This document shows, piece by piece, positions 37,202 through 47,127 of a DNA stretch of 64,000 bases. Source of the stretch: Acinetobacter lwoffii (GTDB taxonomy: Bacteria > Pseudomonadota > Gammaproteobacteria > Pseudomonadales > Moraxellaceae). Every line of letters begins with the position of its first letter. Position 1 is the stretch's first letter. The position numbers were made by a program, and so were the translations under genes. The notes under the pieces are model-generated. The model saw only the letters and a list, made by a program, of their open reading frames with translations, was not told the DNA's origin and searched no databases. The DNA is taken from the NCBI RefSeq assembly GCF_019343495.1, contig NZ_CP072549.1:2418001-2482000 (forward strand). The letters are read 5' to 3'.

Positions 37202-39463
37202 ATGGCTTTATTTAATAATAATCGATCAGCATGGGCATTCTGTGTGGCCGCACCGTTAATGGCTATGGTCAGTACGGCGAGTTATGCACAAACCTGGAAA
37301 ATTAATCTTCGAGATGCTGACTTAACTGCATTCATTAATGAAGTAGCCGATATTACCGGCAAAAACTTTGCAGTCGATCCGCGGGTACGTGGCAACGTGA
37401 CGGTCATCTCCAATAAAGCCCTGAATAAAAATGAAGTCTATGACCTGTTTTTAGGCGTGCTGAATGTGAATGGCGTGGTAGCGATTCCATCAGGTAATAC
37501 CATCAAGCTGGTTCCAGACAGCAATGTCAAAAGCTCGGGCATTCCCTATGATGCCAGAAGTCGTGCCAGTGGTGACCAGATTGTAACCCGGGTGTTGTGG
37601 CTGGAAAATACCAATCCCAATGACCTGATTCCTGCATTACGTCCTTTAATGCCGCAGTTCGCCCATCTGGCGGCAGTGCCGGGTACGAATGCTTTAATCT
37701 TGTCGGATCGTGCCAGTAATATTTACCAGCTGGAAACCATCATTCGCAATCTGGATGGCACTGGTCAGAATGACATTGAAGCGGTCAGCTTACAATCGAG
37801 TCAAGCCGAAGAAATGATTGGACTGATCGAGTCCATGACTGCAACCGGTGGAGCTAAAGATGTCCGCGGTTCGCGAGTGCGGGTGATTGCAGATACTCGT
37901 ACTAACCGGATCATCATTAAAGGTGATCCCACGACGCGCAAACGGGTGCGTCAAGTAATCGAAACTCTGGATGTACCGGCTGCGGATCGTTTGGGTGGAT
38001 TAAAAGTTTTTCGTCTGAAATATGCCAGCGCTAAAAATCTTGCGGAAATCTTGCAGGGTTTGGTAAGCGGGCAGGCGGTGAACAGTAATTCAAATTCGAG
38101 TAGTACATCCTCGAACTCGTCTTCGCTCAGTTCTAGTAGCAATTTAAATAACAATAATACCAGCACAGGTTCAAGTAGCAACACCTCTTCAGGCATTCAG
38201 CTGAATAGCGGCATGAATAATGAGCAGGGCGGAATTACCAGCTTTAATAGCAATGGCGTCAGTATTATTGCCGATACCACACAAAATTCTCTGGTGGTGA
38301 AAGCAGATCCACAACTGATGCGGGAAATTGAATCGGCAATTGATCAGCTGGATATCCGTCGTCAACAGGTTTTGATTGAAGCCGCGATTATTGAAGTGGA
38401 AGGAACCGATGCGGATCAACTCGGTGTGCAATGGGCCTTGGGTGATATCAGTAGTGGTATTGGACTGGTGAACTTCGATAATTTTGGGACTAGCCTGAAA
38501 AATATTGCGGCCGGTTATCTCACCGGTGGTGGTGCAGGTGCTGCAAGTGCCGTGGGCGCGGGCAGTTCACTGGTACTCGGTGATTATCGTGAAGGCAGTG
38601 ATGGTTCCCGTCGTCTGTATGGTGCGATGATTCAGGCACTCAAAGAAACCACTAAATCCAATCTGTTGTCTACGCCGTCAATTGTGACTATGGACAATGA
38701 AGAAGCTTATATTGTGGTGGGTGAAAACGTACCCTTTGTTACCGGTTCGGTGTCCACAGGTGCTGCTGGAGTTGCTAATCCCTATACCACCATTGAACGT
38801 AAGGATGTCGGGGTCACTTTAAAGGTGGTCCCGCATATTGGCGAAGATGGTACGGTACGCCTGGAAGTGGAACAGGAAGTTTCTGATGTCAAAGCCAGTA
38901 AAGGGCAGGCGCAGGATCTGGTGACGAGCAAACGTGCAATTAAAACCTCAATTCTGGCCGAACATGGGCAAACTATTGTGCTTGGCGGTCTGATTTCAGA
39001 TAACACCAGTTATGGACGCCAAGCGGTGCCGGGTCTGGGTGCGATTCCAGGCTTGGGACGTTTATTCCGTTCAGAAGGTAAGTCCAATCAAAAACGTAAT
39101 CTACTGATTTTTATCCACCCAACCATTGTGGGCGATAAAAATGCAGTGCGTAAACTGACCCAGCAACGCTATAGTCAGCTATATAGTCTGCAACTCGCAC
39201 TCGATTCAGATGGGAACTTCGCCAAGCTCCCAGAAAGTGTTGAAGATGTGTATCAGCAGCGCATTCCGGTATCCAGAACGCCATTGCAAAACTCGACTTA
39301 TCAAACTGTGCCGACCGCACCGGTTCGGGCGCAACCAGCCAATGTAGTCGTTACGCCGGTAGTGATAGAGCCAGTGATTCAGCGACAAGTGGCACAACCC
39401 GTACAACAGGTAGAAAAAAGTAAAAATACCGTTACAACAACCACACTTAGACCCAAAAGCTAA
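37202..39463 (+). CDS. gspD: type II secretion system secretin GspD
   Basis: 753 aa outer-membrane secretin. Signal peptide (cleaved near SYA-QT), N0 and N1-N3 ring domains (from WKINLRDADLTAFINEV), a Ser/Asn-rich flexible loop in N3 (about 300-340), and the secretin core with VPFVTGS, RKDVGVTLKVVPHI and PGLGAIPGLGRLFR. The C-terminal tail is Pro/Gln/Val-rich. Genes for the other T2SS parts are not in this window, as usual for Acinetobacter, where gspC, gspD and gspN sit apart. Confidence 0.95.
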   Translation: MALFNNNRSAWAFCVAAPLMAMVSTASYAQTWKINLRDADLTAFINEVADITGKNFAVDPRVRGNVTVISNKALNKNEVYDLFLGVLNVNGVVAIPSGNTIKLVPDSNVKSSGIPYDARSRASGDQIVTRVLWLENTNPNDLIPALRPLMPQFAHLAAVPGTNALILSDRASNIYQLETIIRNLDGTGQNDIEAVSLQSSQAEEMIGLIESMTATGGAKDVRGSRVRVIADTRTNRIIIKGDPTTRKRVRQVIETLDVPAADRLGGLKVFRLKYASAKNLAEILQGLVSGQAVNSNSNSSSTSSNSSSLSSSSNLNNNNTSTGSSSNTSSGIQLNSGMNNEQGGITSFNSNGVSIIADTTQNSLVVKADPQLMREIESAIDQLDIRRQQVLIEAAIIEVEGTDADQLGVQWALGDISSGIGLVNFDNFGTSLKNIAAGYLTGGGAGAASAVGAGSSLVLGDYREGSDGSRRLYGAMIQALKETTKSNLLSTPSIVTMDNEEAYIVVGENVPFVTGSVSTGAAGVANPYTTIERKDVGVTLKVVPHIGEDGTVRLEVEQEVSDVKASKGQAQDLVTSKRAIKTSILAEHGQTIVLGGLISDNTSYGRQAVPGLGAIPGLGRLFRSEGKSNQKRNLLIFIHPTIVGDKNAVRKLTQQRYSQLYSLQLALDSDGNFAKLPESVEDVYQQRIPVSRTPLQNSTYQTVPTAPVRAQPANVVVTPVVIEPVIQRQVAQPVQQVEKSKNTVTTTTLRPKS

Positions 39464-39525
39464 GCCATTCGCATTTGCAGACAGCATGTTATGATAATGT
39501 CAAAGAGAACAGAGAAGTAACTTTC

Positions 39526-40185
39526 ATGACTTGGAAAATACACGCGATTACAGGCGACTTAACAGGACAGGAAATTAGCATTGACCGTGACATGCTGGTG
39601 GGGCGTCATCAGGCTGCGGATATTGTATTGCAGGCTGCGGAAATCTCCCGTAAACATGCAGCATTTTTACTGAAGGATGATGCGCTCTGGGTGCAGGATT
39701 TGGGTTCATCAAACGGTACTTTCGTCAATGATGTGCAAATTGCGCAGGAAACCTTATTAAAGCAGGATGACATTGTTCAGTTTGCCAGCTTGAAATTTTC
39801 AGTACTGGCGCCTGTGGCTGCAGTCGAGGTTCCAGCAGAAATTGAAGCAACGGCAGAAAAAGTTGTGGAACAGGTCGAAGTAGCTGAGCCTACACCTGCA
39901 CAGCAAATGAATGATCAGGGAATGCCGGAACTGAAACATCGTGATGCTACGGTACAATTAACCCGTGATGGCATGCCAACCAATATCGGTATTCCAAAAC
40001 CGGCGCCTATTCCGGAAGGCGTGGACATTAATGCGGTAAAACCAGAGCCTACCCCAATTCCGGTTGAGCAGCCTGTATCACGTGTAGAACAGGAAAAAGA
40101 AACCCAGAAAAATGTATCTGTAGGTTTGATTTCAGTGATTGTGCTGATTATTTTGGCAATTATGGCTTGGTTGTTGTTCAAATAA
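39526..40185 (+). CDS. FHA-domain tail-anchored protein
   Basis: 219 aa from ATG 39526 (GAAG upstream). FHA domain at 20-75 with the phosphothreonine-binding residues in VGRHQAADIVL, EISRKHAAF and DLGSSNGTFVND. A Pro/Glu-rich linker follows, and a single C-terminal membrane helix (SVGLISVIVLIILAIMAWLLF) anchors it. Such proteins recruit phosphorylated partners at the membrane; none is known here. Lies 63 bp after gspD. Confidence 0.85.
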   Translation: MTWKIHAITGDLTGQEISIDRDMLVGRHQAADIVLQAAEISRKHAAFLLKDDALWVQDLGSSNGTFVNDVQIAQETLLKQDDIVQFASLKFSVLAPVAAVEVPAEIEATAEKVVEQVEVAEPTPAQQMNDQGMPELKHRDATVQLTRDGMPTNIGIPKPAPIPEGVDINAVKPEPTPIPVEQPVSRVEQEKETQKNVSVGLISVIVLIILAIMAWLLFK

Positions 40186-40205
40186 GCTGATGATTGGTTA
40201 CAATC

Positions 40206-40232
40206 AAGGCATGCATAGCGCATGCCTTTTTT
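40206..40232 (+). terminator. terminator after the FHA gene
   Basis: GGCATGC/GCATGCC with ATAGC loop and T-run. Confidence 0.85.
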
Positions 40233-40263
40233 GTGGCTGCGCACATTATAAAAGAGGGTCGGG

Positions 40264-40932
40264 ATGTCTATTGCACAATTAGAAAAGCGTGAACTGATCT
40301 TGTTTGATCTGGATGGTACCTTGGTGGATTCAGCACATGATCTGTATCGCGCCATGAATATGAGCCTGAATGTGCTGCAATTGCCTCTGGTGACTGAAGA
40401 GCAGGTACGGACCTGGGTAGGTAAGGGCACGTCGATATTCTGTGAAAGTGTACTCCAGCATCTGGTGGGTGAAGTCACACCGGCACAGCATCAGGAACTC
40501 TTAACGACTTTTCTGGATATCTATAATGTCGATCCCTGCGTCGATACCGTTCCTTTTCCGGGAATCCTGAAATTTCTGGACTGGGCTAAAGCCCAAGGTA
40601 AAACCCTGATTTGTGTGACCAATAAGCCTGAACTTCCTGCCCGCAGCATTTTAGATACCTTGGATATGGCTCATTATTTTGCCGATACCATTGGTGGCGA
40701 CCGTTTTACTGAACGTAAGCCGCACCCACGCCAGTTGTTGCACTGTGTCGAACATTATAAGGTGAGCAAAGAACAGGTCTTGCTCATTGGCGATTCTTCC
40801 AATGATGTTGAAGCCGCACGCCGCGCCGGGATTGATTGTGTTGTGGTCAGCTATGGCTATAATCATGGTGAAAATATTGCAGATTGTCAGCCGCAGCAGA
40901 TTGTGGATGATCTTAGAGAATTACTTGCCTAA
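40264..40932 (+). CDS. gph: phosphoglycolate phosphatase
   Basis: 222-aa HAD phosphatase: motif I LFDLDGTLVDS (nucleophile first Asp), motif II CVTNKP, the Lys in ERKPHP, motif IV GDSSNDVEAARRAG. Removes 2-phosphoglycolate left by DNA repair. The order gph-trpE is also seen in pseudomonads. Confidence 0.92.
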   Translation: MSIAQLEKRELILFDLDGTLVDSAHDLYRAMNMSLNVLQLPLVTEEQVRTWVGKGTSIFCESVLQHLVGEVTPAQHQELLTTFLDIYNVDPCVDTVPFPGILKFLDWAKAQGKTLICVTNKPELPARSILDTLDMAHYFADTIGGDRFTERKPHPRQLLHCVEHYKVSKEQVLLIGDSSNDVEAARRAGIDCVVVSYGYNHGENIADCQPQQIVDDLRELLA

Positions 40933-40953
40933 TACGCGTACTAAGGAAAGAAA

Positions 40954-41016
40954 ATGAATAGTTGTAAGGTTTTTCGATGGCGTCGCTCAGTTCAATTCTA
41001 TTTACATACTGAGTAA
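40954..41016 (+). CDS. possible trpE leader peptide, 20 aa
   Basis: ATG 40954 follows AAGGAAAGAAA, a better ribosome site than that of trpE. The 20-codon frame has one Trp codon (40978-40980) in a KVFRWRRS context, and ends 24 bp before trpE. GGTTTTTC at 40968-40975 can pair with GAAAAACC at 41031-41038 next to the trpE start. There is no T-run terminator, so this would act on translation and not as a classical attenuator. Confidence 0.4.
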   Translation: MNSCKVFRWRRSVQFYLHTE

Positions 41017-41040
41017 CCCTAATTTAAAGAGAAAAACCGC

Positions 41041-42534
41041 ATGACCACTCAAGCACAATTCCAAGAACTTGCTGCGCAAGGCTATAACCTCATTCCTGTT
41101 TATCGTCAGCGCCTGGCGGATACCGATACACCACTTTCTATTTTTGCTCGGCTTAAACAGCATCAGCAGGCTTATTTATTCGAGTCTGTAGAAGGTGGTG
41201 AGAACTGGGCGCGCTATTCGATTATTGGACTAGGTGAATCCACGGTATTTTCCTGCAATGCAGGCGAGCTGACGGTACAGCACGCAGATGCTTCGATTGA
41301 AAAGCAGCACTGTGCGGACCCATTTCAATATATTCGCGACTTTCAGGCGAAATTTAAGGTGCCAACCCAGGCAGAATTGCCGGACCTACCGAGTTTTACT
41401 GGTGGATTAGTCGGTTACTTTGGTTATGACGCGGTGCGTTATATCGAACCGAAATTAAAAAATGTGCCGGAAGCGGATCCGGTCGGCTTGCCAGATATCT
41501 GGATGATGCTGTCTAAAACAGTGATTGTCTTTGATAACCTGAAAGATACTTTATTCTTGATTGTACATGCCGATGCAACTGATCCAGTTGCTTATGAAAA
41601 AGCACATGAACAATTAAATGAATTAGAAAATATTCTGGCCACGCCCATCAGTCTTAAAGCTGAAAAACATACGCCGCCACATTTCGAGTCCCTCACCGGA
41701 CATGACAACTTCATTGCCTCGGTAGAAAAAGTCAAAGAGTATATTCGTGCTGGCGATGTAATGCAGGTCGTACCCGGGCACCGGATGGTGTCTGACTTCG
41801 ATGGAGACCCGCTACAGGTGTATCGTGCGCTGCGTCATCTCAATCCATCGCCGTATTTGTTTCTTGTGCAAGGGCAGACCTTGGAAAACAATACGCCATT
41901 CCATATTGTCGGCTCTTCTCCTGAAATTCTGTCCCGTCTGGAAAATGGTATTGCTACCGTACGACCGCTTGCGGGAACACGCCCACGCGGTAAAACCAAA
42001 GAAGAGGATCTGGCGCTTGAGGAAGACCTATTATCCGATGAAAAAGAAATTGCCGAACATGTCATGCTGATTGACTTGGGACGTAATGATGTAGGGCGTA
42101 TCGCAAAAATTGGCAAAGTGCAGGTGACTGATCAAATGGTGATCGAACGTTATTCGCATGTGATGCATATTGTCTCCAATGTGCAGGGTGAAGTGCGTGA
42201 TGATGTCGATGCTCTGGATGTTTTTAAAGCAACTTTCCCTGCTGGTACACTTTCAGGTGCGCCAAAAATCCGTGCCATGGAAATTATTGACGAAGTTGAG
42301 CCGGTAAAACGTGGAATTTTTGGTGGTGCTGTTGGTTATTTAGGCTGGCATGGCGAAATGGACATGTCGATTGCGATTCGTACCTGTGTCATTCGCGAAA
42401 ATAAGGTCTATGTTCAGGCTGGAGCAGGGTTAGTTGCCGACTCAAATCCTGAATCTGAGTGGAATGAAACCCAAATAAAAGCTCGCGCAGTGATCAAAGC
42501 GGTTGAATTATCATCAAATGGTTTGATTTTATGA
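41041..42534 (+). CDS. trpE: anthranilate synthase component I
   Basis: Chorismate plus ammonia to anthranilate with TrpG. 497 aa with the chorismate-binding core: VMQVVPGHRMVSDF, FHIVGSSPEILSRL, RPLAGTRPRGKT, DLGRNDVGRIA and FPAGTLSGAPKIRAMEIIDE. Tryptophan feedback site likely near the N-terminus. trpG is not here, in line with split trp genes in this group. Confidence 0.97.
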   Translation: MTTQAQFQELAAQGYNLIPVYRQRLADTDTPLSIFARLKQHQQAYLFESVEGGENWARYSIIGLGESTVFSCNAGELTVQHADASIEKQHCADPFQYIRDFQAKFKVPTQAELPDLPSFTGGLVGYFGYDAVRYIEPKLKNVPEADPVGLPDIWMMLSKTVIVFDNLKDTLFLIVHADATDPVAYEKAHEQLNELENILATPISLKAEKHTPPHFESLTGHDNFIASVEKVKEYIRAGDVMQVVPGHRMVSDFDGDPLQVYRALRHLNPSPYLFLVQGQTLENNTPFHIVGSSPEILSRLENGIATVRPLAGTRPRGKTKEEDLALEEDLLSDEKEIAEHVMLIDLGRNDVGRIAKIGKVQVTDQMVIERYSHVMHIVSNVQGEVRDDVDALDVFKATFPAGTLSGAPKIRAMEIIDEVEPVKRGIFGGAVGYLGWHGEMDMSIAIRTCVIRENKVYVQAGAGLVADSNPESEWNETQIKARAVIKAVELSSNGLIL

Positions 42535-42563
42535 GTTTTTGAGGTTTTTTTTGAAAAAAACAC

Positions 42564-42591
42564 TTGCAAGGATTCTGAGTTTTGCTAAACT
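42564..42591 (+). promoter_or_regulatory. promoter of the tRNA-tuf operon
   Basis: TTGCAA, 16-bp spacer, TAAACT, followed by a GC-rich discriminator (GCACACCG) typical of stringently controlled promoters; 42 bp before the first tRNA. Confidence 0.6.
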
Positions 42592-42632
42592 GCACACCGT
42601 TCCGATACGAAACGTACGAAACACTAAGAAAC

Positions 42633-42708
<76 letters not shown>

Positions 42709-42764
42709 TCTTAGAGGTTTGGTAGTGTGAAGTAATGAACAGCACTGATGTAAGTGTAAAAAAT

Positions 42765-42848
42765 GGTGAGGTTCCCGAGCGGTCAAAGGGGGCGGACTGT
42801 AACTCCGCTACGAAAGTTTCGAAGGTTCGAATCCTTCCCTCACCACCA
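42765..42848 (+). tRNA. tRNA-Tyr (GTA)
   Basis: 84 nt with a long variable arm, acceptor GGTGAGG/CCTCACC, anticodon GTA, encoded CCA. Confidence 0.96.
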
Positions 42849-42886
42849 ATTTTAAGACTTCAATAAGTGGTTTGTACCAACATCGT

Positions 42887-42962
42887 GCGGGAGTAGCTCA
42901 GTTGGTAGAGCGGTAGCCTTCCAAGCTACATGTCGCGAGTTCGACCCTCGTCTCCCGCTCCA
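42887..42962 (+). tRNA. tRNA-Gly (TCC)
   Basis: Acceptor GCGGGAG/CTCCCGC, anticodon loop CTTCCAA, discriminator T, encoded CCA. Confidence 0.96.
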
Positions 42963-42979
42963 TTGAAGTACTAATATTT

Positions 42980-43054
<75 letters not shown>

Positions 43055-43204
43055 GATTACAGTTTAGCAACTCTGTTGCAAAGAAATTCCAAAAGCAGGC
43101 TATTTAGTCTGCTTTTCAAGTATTTGGTGTTCGGTTTTTTTAAACGATATGTCGGAGCTGGGTTTTACTCAGAATTGTGTTCGACGTAAACGAGGAAGAT
43201 TAAC

Positions 43205-44395
43205 ATGGCTAAGGCTAAGTTTGAACGTAATAAGCCACACGTTAACGTGGGCACAATTGGTCACGTTGACCATGGTAAAACAACTTTAACAGCTGCAATT
43301 GCAACTGTATGTGCGAAGAAATTCGGTGGCGAAGCGAAAGACTACGCTGCAATCGACTCTGCACCAGAAGAAAAAGCACGTGGTATTACAATTAATACTT
43401 CACACGTAGAATACGATTCTCCAACTCGTCACTACGCTCACGTAGACTGCCCGGGCCACGCCGATTATGTTAAAAACATGATTACTGGTGCTGCTCAGAT
43501 GGATGGTGCGATCCTTGTATGTGCTGCGACTGATGGTCCTATGCCACAGACTCGTGAACACATCCTGCTTTCTCGTCAGGTAGGTGTACCTTACATCGTT
43601 GTATTCTTGAACAAATGCGACCTTGTAGACGACGAAGAGCTTCTTGAACTAGTTGAAATGGAAGTTCGTGAACTTCTTTCTACTTACGACTTCCCGGGTG
43701 ATGACACTCCAGTGATCCGTGGTTCTGCTCTTCTTGCGCTTAACGGTGATGACAGCCAATACGGCGAGCCAGCGGTAGTTGCGCTTGTTGAAGCACTTGA
43801 CTCTTACATTCCAGAGCCAGAGCGTGCAATTGACCTTCCATTCCTTATGCCAATTGAAGACGTATTCTCAATCTCTGGTCGTGGTACAGTAGTAACTGGC
43901 CGTGTAGAGACTGGTATCGTTAAAGTAGGTGAGTCTGTAGAAATCGTTGGTATCCGTGATACTCAAACTACTACAGTAACCGGCGTAGAAATGTTCCGTA
44001 AACTTCTTGACGAAGGTCGTGCGGGCGAGAACTGTGGTGTTCTTCTTCGTGGTACTAAGCGTGAAGACGTACAACGTGGTCAAGTATTGACTAAACCAGG
44101 TGCGATCAAGCCACACACTAAATTCGATGCGGAAGTATACGTACTTTCTAAAGAAGAAGGTGGTCGTCACACTCCATTCCTTAACGGTTACCGTCCACAG
44201 TTCTACTTCCGTACTACGGACGTAACTGGTGCGATCGCGCTTAAAGAAGGCGTGGAAATGGTTATGCCTGGTGACAACGTTGAGATGTCAGTAGAGCTAA
44301 TCCACCCAATCGCAATGGACCCAGGTCTACGTTTTGCGATCCGTGAAGGCGGTCGTACAGTGGGTGCTGGTGTAGTTGCTAAAGTAACTGCATAA
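43205..44395 (+). CDS. tuf: elongation factor Tu
   Basis: 396 aa GTPase delivering aminoacyl-tRNA to the ribosome. G1 GHVDHGKT, G3 DCPGHADY, G4 NKCD, switch region [12 protein letters not shown], and the C-terminal barrel ending GRTVGAGVV. Codon use is strongly biased, as expected for a highly expressed gene. Downstream of four tRNAs in the tufB arrangement. Confidence 0.98.
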   Translation: MAKAKFERNKPHVNVGTIGHVDHGKTTLTAAIATVCAKKFGGEAKDYAAIDSAPEEKARGITINTSHVEYDSPTRHYAHVDCPGHADYVKNMITGAAQMDGAILVCAATDGPMPQTREHILLSRQVGVPYIVVFLNKCDLVDDEELLELVEMEVRELLSTYDFPGDDTPVIRGSALLALNGDDSQYGEPAVVALVEALDSYIPEPERAIDLPFLMPIEDVFSISGRGTVVTGRVETGIVKVGESVEIVGIRDTQTTTVTGVEMFRKLLDEGRAGENCGVLLRGTKREDVQRGQVLTKPGAIKPHTKFDAEVYVLSKEEGGRHTPFLNGYRPQFYFRTTDVTGAIALKEGVEMVMPGDNVEMSVELIHPIAMDPGLRFAIREGGRTVGAGVVAKVTA

Positions 44396-44415
44396 TCATA
44401 GAATAAGACAAGCAG

Positions 44416-44445
44416 GTTGGAGCTTAGGCTCCAACTTGTTGTTTT
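44416..44445 (+). terminator. hairpin after tuf
   Basis: GTTGGAGC/GCTCCAAC with TTAG loop, followed by TTGTTGTTTT; partial terminator or processing site just before tRNA-Trp. Confidence 0.6.
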
Positions 44446-44447
44446 GC

Positions 44448-44523
44448 AGGTCAGTAGTTCAATTGGTAGAGCGTCGGTCTCCAAAACCGAATGTTGGGGG
44501 TTCGAGTCCCTCCTGACCTGCCA
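44448..44523 (+). tRNA. tRNA-Trp (CCA)
   Basis: Acceptor AGGTCAG/CTGACCT, anticodon loop CTCCAAA, discriminator G, encoded CCA; placed between tuf and secE as in many gammaproteobacteria. Confidence 0.97.
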
Positions 44524-44540
44524 AGTTTCTAAAAAGACGC

Positions 44541-44568
44541 TTGATGTCGGCAAAATTGGTCATATAAT
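44541..44568 (+). promoter_or_regulatory. promoter of secE-nusG
   Basis: TTGATG, 16-bp spacer, TATAAT, 29 bp before the secE ATG. Confidence 0.6.
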
Positions 44569-44597
44569 AAGTCGCGAAACCTACGACGAGTACAAAA

Positions 44598-45038
44598 ATG
44601 TCGAATGAAAAATCACGCGACGCATTAGGCGAAGCGGCAATTCCTCAAAGAAATAATCCTGCAGTAGATGTAAGTTCTGGTTCTCCATTAGACATGGTTC
44701 TATGGGTTATCGCCTTGATTTTATTGGTTGGTGCAATGATGGTAAACCAATATTTACCAGCGTACTGGGCACCTGCGAATGATATTTGGGTGCGCGTTGG
44801 GGTGATTTTGGCTTGTATCGTTGCAGCATTCGGTTTATTATACGCCACCCATCAAGGCAAAGGCTTTATTCGTCTGCTGAAAGATGCACGAATTGAGTTG
44901 CGTCGAGTGACCTGGCCTACCAAGCAAGAGACGATGTCCACATCTTGGCAAGTTCTTGTTGTAGTCGTAATTGCATCCATCTTATTGTGGTGTTTTGACT
45001 ATATTTTAGGCTGGTTAATGAAGTTTATTATCGGGTAA
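44598..45038 (+). CDS. secE: preprotein translocase subunit SecE
   Basis: 146 aa, three membrane helices (about 32-50, 60-80, 115-140) as in the long gammaproteobacterial form; the conserved amphipathic [19 protein letters not shown] precedes the last one. Clamps SecY in the translocon. Seven bp before nusG. Confidence 0.95.
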   Translation: MSNEKSRDALGEAAIPQRNNPAVDVSSGSPLDMVLWVIALILLVGAMMVNQYLPAYWAPANDIWVRVGVILACIVAAFGLLYATHQGKGFIRLLKDARIELRRVTWPTKQETMSTSWQVLVVVVIASILLWCFDYILGWLMKFIIG

Positions 45039-45045
45039 GAGAGCT

Positions 45046-45579
45046 ATGAAACGTTGGTACATTATTCATGCCTATTCAGGTTATGAAAAACAAGTGATGC
45101 GTTCGCTTAATGATCGAATCCAGCGTAGCGCTGTTGCCGATAGCTTTGGTGAAGTCCTTGTTCCTACCGAAGAAGTGGTAGAAATGAAGGATGGCAAGAA
45201 GCGTAAATCAGAGCGTAAGTTCTTTCCTGGCTATGTCCTAGTCGAAATGGAAATGAACGATGATACTTGGCACATTGTTAAAGAATGTCCAAAAGTTTTA
45301 GGTTTTATTGGTGGTACGGCTGAAAAACCGGCACCGATTACGCAAAAAGAAGCAGATGCGATTCTTGCGCGTGTACGCAATACTGGTGAAGCGCCTCGTC
45401 CTAAGACGATGTTTGAACCAGGCGAAGAATTACTCGTGGTTGACGGTCCATTCACTGACTTTAAAGGTGTGGTGGAAGAAGTTCAGTACGAAAAGTCGCG
45501 TTTAACGCTGACCATTAATGTATTTAACCGACCAACTCAAGTTGAATTGGAATTTCGTCAAGTCGAAAAATCAGTCTAA
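45046..45579 (+). CDS. nusG: transcription termination/antitermination factor NusG
   Basis: 177 aa: NGN domain ([41 protein letters not shown]) and a C-terminal KOW domain ([20 protein letters not shown]). Binds RNA polymerase and couples it to Rho or the ribosome. Confidence 0.97.
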   Translation: MKRWYIIHAYSGYEKQVMRSLNDRIQRSAVADSFGEVLVPTEEVVEMKDGKKRKSERKFFPGYVLVEMEMNDDTWHIVKECPKVLGFIGGTAEKPAPITQKEADAILARVRNTGEAPRPKTMFEPGEELLVVDGPFTDFKGVVEEVQYEKSRLTLTINVFNRPTQVELEFRQVEKSV

Positions 45580-45598
45580 TTTGTATGGGTTGAAAACG

Positions 45599-45620
45599 CC
45601 TGACTTATTTATAAGTCAGG
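45599..45620 (+). terminator. 10-bp hairpin between nusG and rplK
   Basis: CCTGACTTAT/ATAAGTCAGG with a 2-nt centre. No T-run, so more likely a partial terminator or an RNA stability element than a full stop. Confidence 0.45.
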
Positions 45621-45698
45621 CATTGTTGTTGTAACGGTATCGTTACTTGAAATCATTGGGGAGCCTTCACCGGCGTTTGCACCCAGAGGTAATTTGAA

Positions 45699-46127
45699 AT
45701 GGCTAAGAAGATTGACGGCTATATCAAGCTGCAAGTTCCAGCTGGTAAAGCGAATCCATCTCCACCGATTGGTCCTGCACTAGGTCAACGTGGTGTAAAC
45801 ATCATGGCATTCTGTAAAGAATTCAATGCTGCTACACAAAAAGTTGAAGCTGGTCTGCCAATTCCAGTCGTGATCACTGTGTACAACGACAAGTCGTTCA
45901 CATTCATCATGAAAACTCCACCTGCTGCTGTTCTTCTTAAGAAAGCTGCTGGTATCCAGAAGGGTTCAGCTGTACCTAACAAAACTAAAGTTGGTAAGTT
46001 GACTCGTGCTCAAATCGAAGAAATCGCGACTACTAAAGAACCAGATTTGACTGGTGCTGATTTAGACGCACGTGTACGTACCATTGCTGGTTCTGCGCGT
46101 TCTATGGGCTTGGAAGTGGAGCTTTAA
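45699..46127 (+). CDS. rplK: 50S ribosomal protein L11
   Basis: 142 aa with the Pro-rich N-terminal [15 protein letters not shown] that closes on the rRNA GTPase centre and the C-terminal RNA-binding domain. Three bp before rplA. Confidence 0.98.
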   Translation: MAKKIDGYIKLQVPAGKANPSPPIGPALGQRGVNIMAFCKEFNAATQKVEAGLPIPVVITVYNDKSFTFIMKTPPAAVLLKKAAGIQKGSAVPNKTKVGKLTRAQIEEIATTKEPDLTGADLDARVRTIAGSARSMGLEVEL

Positions 46128-46130
46128 GAC

Positions 46131-46826
46131 ATGGCTAAATTAACTAAACGTCAAAAAGCGATTGTAGCTGCTGTAGAAGCGCACAAAGTTTACACGCTAG
46201 AAGAAGCTGTTGCAGTTTTAGAGAGCCTTCCAGCTCCTAAATTCAAAGAATCTCTAGATATCGCGGTAAACCTAGGTGTTGATCCTCGTAAATCTGACCA
46301 AGTTGTTCGTGGCGCGACTACACTTCCTGCAGGTACTGGTAAAACTGTACGTGTAGCTGTATTCGCTCAAGGCGCTGCTGCTGAAGCTGCTAAAGCTGAA
46401 GGCGCAGACGTTGTTGGTTTCGACGATCTTGCTGAAAGCATCCAAGCGGGTAACCTTGACTTTGACGTAGTAATTGCTGCTCCAGATGCAATGCGCGTTG
46501 TAGGTAAACTTGGTACGATCCTTGGTCCACGTGGCTTAATGCCAAACCCTAAAGTGGGTACTGTAACTCCTGACGTTGCTACTGCAGTTAAAAATGCAAA
46601 AGCTGGTCAAGCACGTTACCGCGTAGACAAAGCTGGTATTATCCATGCTGCGATCGGTCAAGTAGGTTTTGAAGCTGCTGCTGTTCGTCAAAACGTTGAA
46701 GCACTTGTTGCTGACTTAAAACGTTTGAAACCTGCTACGTCTAAAGGCGTATACATTCAAAAGATCACTTTGAGCTCAACTATGGGTCCTGGTTTGATCG
46801 TTGATGTAGCAAACGTTTCTAAATAA
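46131..46826 (+). CDS. rplA: 50S ribosomal protein L1
   Basis: 231 aa; signature [21 protein letters not shown]. Forms the L1 stalk and, in E. coli, represses its own rplKA mRNA. Confidence 0.98.
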   Translation: MAKLTKRQKAIVAAVEAHKVYTLEEAVAVLESLPAPKFKESLDIAVNLGVDPRKSDQVVRGATTLPAGTGKTVRVAVFAQGAAAEAAKAEGADVVGFDDLAESIQAGNLDFDVVIAAPDAMRVVGKLGTILGPRGLMPNPKVGTVTPDVATAVKNAKAGQARYRVDKAGIIHAAIGQVGFEAAAVRQNVEALVADLKRLKPATSKGVYIQKITLSSTMGPGLIVDVANVSK

Positions 46827-47127
46827 GTCTCGACTTATTACAGAATTTTAAAGCCCTGAGTAAGTTTTAAAGCGTTGCTTTAAAACTTACGCAAGAAACG
46901 CTCTGTCGTATTTTGCAGACTTAGGCAAACTTTGAATTGATAAATGAAAATTTATCAGCGTCAAAGACCGCGGGCGAGGGAAGTTTTATGCTTCTCTCTT
47001 AATAGCCCAGCCTGCGTAGACGCGGTGGTGTGATTTGTTCATCCTCCGCGTGTGAGTCCAGTGATGGTCTTGCGAATTGGGAGTGTACTTCGCGTAAGTA
47101 CATAAATCACCGTTAGGAGGTTTTACA
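46827..47127 (+). promoter_or_regulatory. rplJ (L10) leader region
   Basis: 301 bp between rplA and rplJ without an ORF. It starts with a palindromic element (46853-46925) and continues with a structured GC-richer part (about 46970-47100: GAGGGAAG..., GCGTAGACGCGG, CCTCCGCG), where the L10-(L12)4 autorepressor site lies in E. coli. The site itself I infer from position, not sequence match. Confidence 0.5.
46853..46925. repeat. palindromic element, inverted relative of the yggX copies
   Basis: Begins GCCCTGAG, has a perfect stem GTAAGTTTTAAAGC/GCTTTAAAACTTAC with GTT loop, then GCAAGAAACGC, ending near ACTTAGGC. Core and order match the reverse complement of 26904-26970. Confidence 0.65.

Noticed and set aside
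43868..44170. Minus-strand ORFs opposite tuf and rpoBC
   Set aside because: Shadows of highly biased codon use in the real genes on the plus strand.
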